DNA from: Methylococcaceae bacterium
Lineage (GTDB): Bacteria > Pseudomonadota > Gammaproteobacteria > Methylococcales > Methylomonadaceae
Assembly: GCA_030699345.1 (NCBI GenBank)
Contig: JAUYMX010000076.1
Coordinates: 1-18,325, forward strand
Direction: 5' to 3'
Length of the DNA stretch: 18,325 bases
Of this stretch, positions 14,345 through 18,325 are shown in pieces (position 1 is the stretch's first letter; every line of letters begins with the position of its first letter). The translations under genes and the position numbers were made by a program. The notes under the pieces were generated by a model. It did no database searches. It saw only the letters and a program-made list of their open reading frames with translations, and was not told where the DNA came from.

Positions 14345-16141
14345 TTATTCAATCAAAAAGTCGCGCATCATACCCATGTCTTCATGTTCTAGATTGTGAC
14401 AGTGGTACATGAACAAACCTTTGAAATCCTGAAACGGTTTGATGACTTTTACGCGTTCACCGGGCATTACCAGTACGGTGTCTTTTAAACCGCCTTCGAT
14501 AAAACCGTCTTTAACGGTAGCGTAATCCTCGCTTTCGCCATTTTCGATGGTGCGGCTGATGATTTGGAAGGACTGACCGTGCATATGGATTGGATGCGCC
14601 ATCGACATCATCATACCCATGCCGCCTCCCATGCCTCCCATCATTCCCATACGGCCCATTTGATGGTCGCCGCCTTCCACGTTGTTATCACCACCATGAT
14701 TCATTCCGCGCATCATACCCATGCCGCCCATCTTGTGACTGCCTTCTGCATTGCCGTCACCACCATGTTGCATACCTTGGCCTGACTGTTTTGCGGTATC
14801 AGCGCCACCATGACCACCACTGCCGCCATGAGCATGGAAAATTTCCATCAGTTGCACGGTATTCAATGGAATACGTTCGCTGGGCAGAATGTCGTTATAG
14901 GCATAGGGCCGACCATTTAACAGCATCGCCATCGGGCCTTCGGAAATAGCTATCGGTACTGGTTTATTAGGATTTGCGGTGTCGCTGATTTGATAATGAT
15001 GATAAGTAGACAGCTTACCCGGCAATGCGGGACTGTCGCTGACCTGCCGAGTCACCTTAACGCTGAAAATTGGATAATCGCTGCCCACCGGCAACGCCTT
15101 ACCGTGCATACCCCCCATACCACCGCCCATCATGCGCTCAGCCATTTTCGGCAACACACCGGAAAAAGAACGGCTACGCATTGCTAACTGAGAGCCGATA
15201 TTCCGCCCGCTGAAATCCGCCCACACATCCAAACGTTCGCCGGGGGCCAGCATTACGTAAGGTTTGTTGACAGGTGTTTCCAGCAAACCGCCGTCGGTGC
15301 CGATGACGGTAATGGGCGAATTGTCGTCCCAGGCCAGCTTGTAAATACGTGCCGTTGAGCCGTTGAGGATCCGGAATCGGTAGGCTCGACTGGCAACGTC
15401 GAGATTAAAATCGGGGTGGCCGTTAACCAATATCCGGTCGCCGTAAAAGCCCATCATACGGTCGCGCATATGGCCCGCGTAGACAAGCTGGTTTTCTGAG
15501 TCAAAGCGCCGGTCTTGAATAACGATGGGGATTTCGTACTCGCCGTCCGGCAATTCTAAACGGCGCTCTTCCTCATCATTGACCAGTATTGCACCTGCCA
15601 GACCCTGGTAAACCTGGCTGGCGGTGGTGTTGTGCGGGTGCGGGTGGTAAATGTTCATACCGGCGCGGTTGAGCATTTCGAACTCGTAGACAAAGGTTTC
15701 GCCCTTGCCGATCGAGTACAGAGGATGCCCGTCCATCAGTGCCGGTACATGCAGACCGTGCCAGTGGGTAATCGAAACTTCGTCTAACTGGTTATGCAAA
15801 TTGATACGGATTTTTTGGCCTTTTTGAAAACGCATCACCGGCCCAAGATAGGAACCGGGCAACTCAGTCAAAGTATTAGCCGGGCCTTTAACCAATTTGG
15901 CAATATATTGCTGCACGCGAGTCGGCTGGCCGGGCAGTATCGATACTGTCGATGGCTGACATGTTAAATCAATTTCAACATCGGGATGGAAATTAGCCGA
16001 AGCCTTATTAGGTGTCATTTTCGGCATCTCGCCCATACCTTCCATCGCCTGTAACCAGCTTGGCAATGCTGTATAAGCTAATAATCCGGCACCAGTTTGT
16101 GCAAAAAAGCGACGACGTGATGGGTTGATTATACGTTTCAT
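14345..16141 (-). CDS. Tat-exported multicopper oxidase with Met/His-rich insert
   Basis: Periplasmic multicopper oxidase of 598 residues. A twin-arginine signal, SRRRFFAQTGAG, lies near residue 8. The four copper-ligand blocks are HWHGLHV (about 124), YHPHPH (about 164), HPIHMHG (about 516) and HCHNLEHEDMGMM (about 582), so both the trinuclear and type 1 sites are complete with a Met axial ligand. A Met/His/Gly-rich insert (about 435-514) before the third block resembles the copper-binding segment of CueO-like cuprous oxidases. It contains a 23/24-residue tandem repeat. A Cu(I)-detoxifying oxidase is the best guess; a laccase-like or metal-oxidising role cannot be excluded. ATG at 16141 has a strong GAGGAGAAGG. 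It is 113 nt from the TauE gene, so it may have its own promoter, and 34 nt from the HMA-UreH gene downstream. Confidence 0.88.
   Translation of the reverse strand: MKRIINPSRRRFFAQTGAGLLAYTALPSWLQAMEGMGEMPKMTPNKASANFHPDVEIDLTCQPSTVSILPGQPTRVQQYIAKLVKGPANTLTELPGSYLGPVMRFQKGQKIRINLHNQLDEVSITHWHGLHVPALMDGHPLYSIGKGETFVYEFEMLNRAGMNIYHPHPHNTTASQVYQGLAGAILVNDEEERRLELPDGEYEIPIVIQDRRFDSENQLVYAGHMRDRMMGFYGDRILVNGHPDFNLDVASRAYRFRILNGSTARIYKLAWDDNSPITVIGTDGGLLETPVNKPYVMLAPGERLDVWADFSGRNIGSQLAMRSRSFSGVLPKMAERMMGGGMGGMHGKALPVGSDYPIFSVKVTRQVSDSPALPGKLSTYHHYQISDTANPNKPVPIAISEGPMAMLLNGRPYAYNDILPSERIPLNTVQLMEIFHAHGGSGGHGGADTAKQSGQGMQHGGDGNAEGSHKMGGMGMMRGMNHGGDNNVEGGDHQMGRMGMMGGMGGGMGMMMSMAHPIHMHGQSFQIISRTIENGESEDYATVKDGFIEGGLKDTVLVMPGERVKVIKPFQDFKGLFMYHCHNLEHEDMGMMRDFLIE
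14630..14770 (-). repeat. Imperfect tandem repeat in the Met/His-rich insert
   Basis: Two copies, 69 nt (14702-14770) and 72 nt (14630-14701), encode blocks that each begin (Q/N)HGGD, pass through N(A/V)EG and H(K/Q)MG, and end in GMM(R/G)GM. The duplication doubles the number of potential copper ligands (Met, His) in the insert. Confidence 0.75.
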
Positions 16142-16254
16142 ACCTTCTCCTCGACCTTGATAGGTTCTTTTATAATAATGAGCAATTATTTGACGGAGGT
16201 TTACAGATCATCCGCAACTTTTGCCCCAAAACCGCCCTAACTCATCGCGATCAA

Positions 16255-17169
16255 TTACCTTTTCGCAGTAAAAATGGCCGTATCGGTTTTATGTATCCAA
16301 CTGCCAATCCGTAGCAATACCCATAACAGCACCAAACTTGCAACCGCCCAACCGGGGTTTTGCGGATCTAACAACCATTGCTTGGCGGTAATCAGTAATT
16401 CCATCGTCACTGCCTGATACAACACATAGCCAGCTACCAACACAACTAAGGCCCCAAAGCTTCGACGCAGTAACTCCGGTTTTACATAGCTCGACAGTGA
16501 GCCGCCCATGGCGCTGCCGACAATTGCACCGGTAGTAACAGTAACGGTTAGATTTAGATCTAACCCGACATGCTGGCTGTAGCCAGTCAAGCCAGCGAGT
16601 GCGTTCATCGCAATCACCAGCAGCGATGTCCCGACTGCGCCTTGGATTGGTAAACCTACCAATAAGGTTAAGGCTGGAACGATTAAAAATCCGCCGCCGA
16701 CACCGACCATGCCAGTCAGCGCACCAACGAAAAAGCCATCAAATAGCACTCGTAAATATGGCACTTGTAATGGGCAAACTCTTAGCGGCTCGGTTGCTAG
16801 GGCATCTGTTGTCTGGGGTTTACTGCCGTGCAGCATTAGTAACCCGGTCGACAGACTAATCAAGCCAAACAGCGCCATCAACAGATCAGCTGGGAAATGC
16901 GATGCCAGCCGTCCGCCGCCAAATGCGCCAAGCATTCCCGCCAAGCCGAAAAACATCCCGCTTTTCCAGCATACTGAGCTGCGCCGCGCATGCGGAATCA
17001 ACGCCATCAAGCTGGAAATGCCTACCACCACAAAGGAGGTCACAATCGCCACTTTCGGCTCAACATGCAGCACATAGACCAACATCGGCACAGTTAAAAT
17101 CGAACCGCCGCCGCCGAGCAATCCCAGCAGCAAGCCGATGACTATCGACAAGGCCAGGGTTAAGATCAT
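16255..17169 (-). CDS. TauE/SafE-family anion permease
   Basis: Inner-membrane permease of 304 residues with about eight hydrophobic segments. It has the two pseudo-repeat signatures of the family: LLLGLLGGGGSILTVPMLVY near the N-terminus and ALTGMVGVGGGFLIVPALTL in the second half. Family members export sulfite, sulfoacetate or related sulfur anions. ATG at 17169 begins a clean first helix; a longer frame from 17196 adds charged residues that overlap the preceding gene. The start lies 2 nt after the stop of the persulfide dioxygenase gene, implying translational coupling. Together they match the dioxygenase-permease pair seen in sulfide-detoxification operons (the BigR/Blh type), where sulfite made by the dioxygenase is exported. 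The substrate is inferred from context. Confidence 0.87.
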   Translation of the reverse strand: MILTLALSIVIGLLLGLLGGGGSILTVPMLVYVLHVEPKVAIVTSFVVVGISSLMALIPHARRSSVCWKSGMFFGLAGMLGAFGGGRLASHFPADLLMALFGLISLSTGLLMLHGSKPQTTDALATEPLRVCPLQVPYLRVLFDGFFVGALTGMVGVGGGFLIVPALTLLVGLPIQGAVGTSLLVIAMNALAGLTGYSQHVGLDLNLTVTVTTGAIVGSAMGGSLSSYVKPELLRRSFGALVVLVAGYVLYQAVTMELLITAKQWLLDPQNPGWAVASLVLLWVLLRIGSWIHKTDTAIFTAKR

Positions 17170-17171
17170 GA

Positions 17172-17867
17172 CTATTGCTCTCCCGCCCTGCCGCAAGACT
17201 GATTTGCAGGCAAGGCCTGATCGATAAATTTGGGGTAGGCCAGTTTTAAATCTTGCATGATGGCAATAAATTCAGCGCGCGAACGCCCAGCGCCCAGCCG
17301 CGCATTCTTGGCAATTTCTTGTTTGATAGTGGAAACGGTGTTGCCCTGGTAATCGTGTCCTGGATAGACCAGCGTATCCGGCGGTAATGTGAACAATTTG
17401 CCGGTGACACTGTCGTAAAGTTGACCGGCATCGCCTTCTTGAAAATCGGATCGACCGCTACCGCCGATTAATAACGCATCGCCGGTAAAAACGCGGTCAG
17501 CCATCACATAACTGACGCAACCGCTGGTATGGCCGGGTGTGTGCCGCACTTCAAACTCCAAATCGCCGATTTGCAGCAATACGCCGTCGGTAACCATTAA
17601 GTCCGCGCACTGCGCACCGGCATCCCGATGTACCACGCTTTTGCTGCCCAATTTCTCGCGCAGCAAGCCGGCGCCGGTAATATGATCAGCGTGTACATGG
17701 GTTTCCATGGTGTAAAGCAACTTAAGATTTAAGGTGTGCAGCAATTCAACGTAGTCGTTAATTTCTGAAGCCACCGGATCGATTAAGCAAGCGCGATGCG
17801 TGCGCCCGCAACCCAACAAATAGCTGTAAGTAGATGTTTCTGTTTCAAAAAGCTGTCTGAAAATCAT
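17172..17867 (-). CDS. ETHE1-like persulfide dioxygenase (MBL fold)
   Basis: Metallo-beta-lactamase-fold enzyme of 231 residues that oxidises glutathione persulfide to sulfite with a mononuclear iron. Motifs in order are THVHADH (H57, H59, D61, H62), RHTPGHTSG (H109, H113), FTGDALLI (D130), GRSDFQEGD (about 139-147) and YPGHDY (H171). The GRSDFQ block is typical of the ETHE1/persulfide dioxygenase group rather than of glyoxalase II. The C-terminus ends in a short tail with one cysteine. ATG at 17867 has CAGGG about 10 nt upstream. It is the first gene of a minus-strand unit, coupled to the TauE-family permease, and has a sigma-54-like promoter about 50 nt upstream of its start codon. Confidence 0.9.
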   Translation of the reverse strand: MIFRQLFETETSTYSYLLGCGRTHRACLIDPVASEINDYVELLHTLNLKLLYTMETHVHADHITGAGLLREKLGSKSVVHRDAGAQCADLMVTDGVLLQIGDLEFEVRHTPGHTSGCVSYVMADRVFTGDALLIGGSGRSDFQEGDAGQLYDSVTGKLFTLPPDTLVYPGHDYQGNTVSTIKQEIAKNARLGAGRSRAEFIAIMQDLKLAYPKFIDQALPANQSCGRAGEQ

Positions 17868-17917
17868 GATTTTTCCCTGCTTAATTAGATGTATTTAGTA
17901 ATAGTTAATAAACTTAC

Positions 17918-17933
17918 ATCACAATCTGTGCCA
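17918..17933 (-). promoter_or_regulatory. Sigma-54-like promoter for the persulfide dioxygenase gene
   Basis: On the minus strand the bases read TGGCAC, five bases, then GTGAT. The -24 box is a perfect match, while the -12 box keeps the central TG but not the final C. It predicts a start near 17907 and a leader of about 40 nt. The neighbouring divergent gene begins with a PAS domain typical of sigma-54 activators, which supports it. Confidence 0.5.
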
Positions 17934-17997
17934 AGCACTAATGGTTGGTAACAAACTGTTTTTTAAAGATTTTATATTTTTAGAGATTAAGTTATTC

Positions 17998-18020
17998 GTT
18001 TCATAATGAAACAATGAAAC
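17998..18020. promoter_or_regulatory. Palindrome with repeated ATGAAAC half-site (putative enhancer)
   Basis: GTTTCAT-A-ATGAAAC is a perfect inverted repeat (17998-18012), followed by a third half-site ATGAAAC at 18014-18020. It lies about 95 nt upstream of the predicted dioxygenase transcription start, a usual distance for an upstream activator site of a sigma-54-dependent regulator. It is also 50-70 nt upstream of the regulator's own start, so autoregulation is possible. Confidence 0.45.
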
Positions 18021-18068
18021 GCATGTGTTACATTTGCAACGTCTTTGAAACTTACCTCCAACAATACC

Positions 18069-18325
18069 ATGAGCCAATCATCGCCATTTTTTAACCGCTG
18101 GCTGAGCCAGATCGGTCCTGATCAAGTTGTCGCTGTGCTCACCGACTTAGTGGATGCCGGTGCGGTATTCGCTGTGGATGCCTCAGGTAAAGTTCTGTTC
18201 TGGAGTAAAGGCGCAGAGAAGCTGTTTAATCTGTCTGCAGAATCGGTGCTTGGCCAAGGTTGTGCGCAAGCGCTGGGTTGCACCGATCGCGATCCGTGTG
18301 GGCTGGCTGAACAAGGTGAGATTAA
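18069..18325 (+). CDS. PAS-domain regulator, probably sigma-54 activator (5' part only)
   Basis: The first 85 codons of a gene that runs off the window. The visible part is a PAS sensor domain: VLTDLVDAGAVFAVDASGKV, LFWSKGAEKLFNLSAESVLG, then a cysteine-bearing segment with C65, C71 and C77 ending in GLAEQGEI. This matches the N-terminal region of PAS/AAA+/Fis sigma-54-dependent activators. Its divergence from a persulfide dioxygenase recalls FisR, a known sulfane-sulfur-sensing activator of dioxygenase genes that uses three cysteines. The AAA+ and DNA-binding domains cannot be seen, so a PAS sensor kinase or diguanylate cyclase remains possible. ATG at 18069 has no clear ribosome binding site, but no other start fits. 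Confidence 0.65.
   Translation, partial: MSQSSPFFNRWLSQIGPDQVVAVLTDLVDAGAVFAVDASGKVLFWSKGAEKLFNLSAESVLGQGCAQALGCTDRDPCGLAEQGEI

Noticed and set aside
14564..14949. His/Ala/Ser-rich plus-strand open frames opposite the multicopper oxidase
   Set aside because: Their composition is the direct complement of the Met/Gly/His-rich insert; there is no independent evidence for coding.
16142..16170. ACCT-N4-AGGT near the multicopper oxidase start as a copper-regulator (CueR-type) operator
   Set aside because: The arms are only 4 nt, and I found no -35/-10 pair with the 19-nt spacing typical of MerR-family promoters.

Overview
The window looks like chromosomal DNA from a gammaproteobacterium with exosortase-sorted (PEP-CTERM) surface proteins, most likely a methanotroph of the order Methylococcales. 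This rests on the tail style (VPVPAAVW, a hydrophobic stretch, then RRK) on four proteins, moderate GC content, and copper- and sulfur-handling genes. The taxon is an inference. No exosortase, rRNA, tRNA, CRISPR array or transposase gene is visible.

Left end (1-1306): a secreted protein carrying only the N-terminal domain of the flagellar T-ring protein MotY faces an Slp-family outer-membrane lipoprotein.

Centre-left (1464-7795, minus strand): five genes run as one block, closed by a clear rho-independent terminator at 1464-1488. In transcription order they are three PEP-CTERM proteins (7539-6418, 6348-5509, 5422-4793), a five-haem c-type cytochrome ending in thrombospondin-type-3 and dockerin-like calcium repeats (4730-2280), and a cohesin-like PEP-CTERM protein (2169-1561). 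The adjacent cohesin and dockerin suggest that the cytochrome docks non-covalently onto a surface-sorted scaffold. The cytochrome's N-terminal domain is a diverged copy of the neighbouring PEP-CTERM protein. A good sigma-54-type promoter (7781-7795) precedes a leader of about 230 nt rich in inverted repeats, and every gap between the five genes holds a stem-loop.

Centre (8220-13240, plus strand): a SWIM/SNF2 helicase, then a REP-like palindromic element, then a two-gene unit of a TIGR04283-type glycosyltransferase and a fatty-acid-hydroxylase/sterol-desaturase-family membrane protein whose TTG start lies inside the end of the first gene.

Right (13279-17867, minus strand): an ETHE1-like persulfide dioxygenase and a TauE/SafE permease are translationally coupled and probably handle sulfane sulfur and sulfite. 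Downstream lie a Tat-exported multicopper oxidase with a Met/His/Gly-rich insert and an HMA-UreH fusion membrane protein, which look like copper handling. Divergent from the dioxygenase, the window ends inside a PAS-domain protein with three cysteines, probably a sigma-54 activator of the FisR type. The 201-nt gap between them holds a sigma-54-like promoter and a palindrome at enhancer distance.
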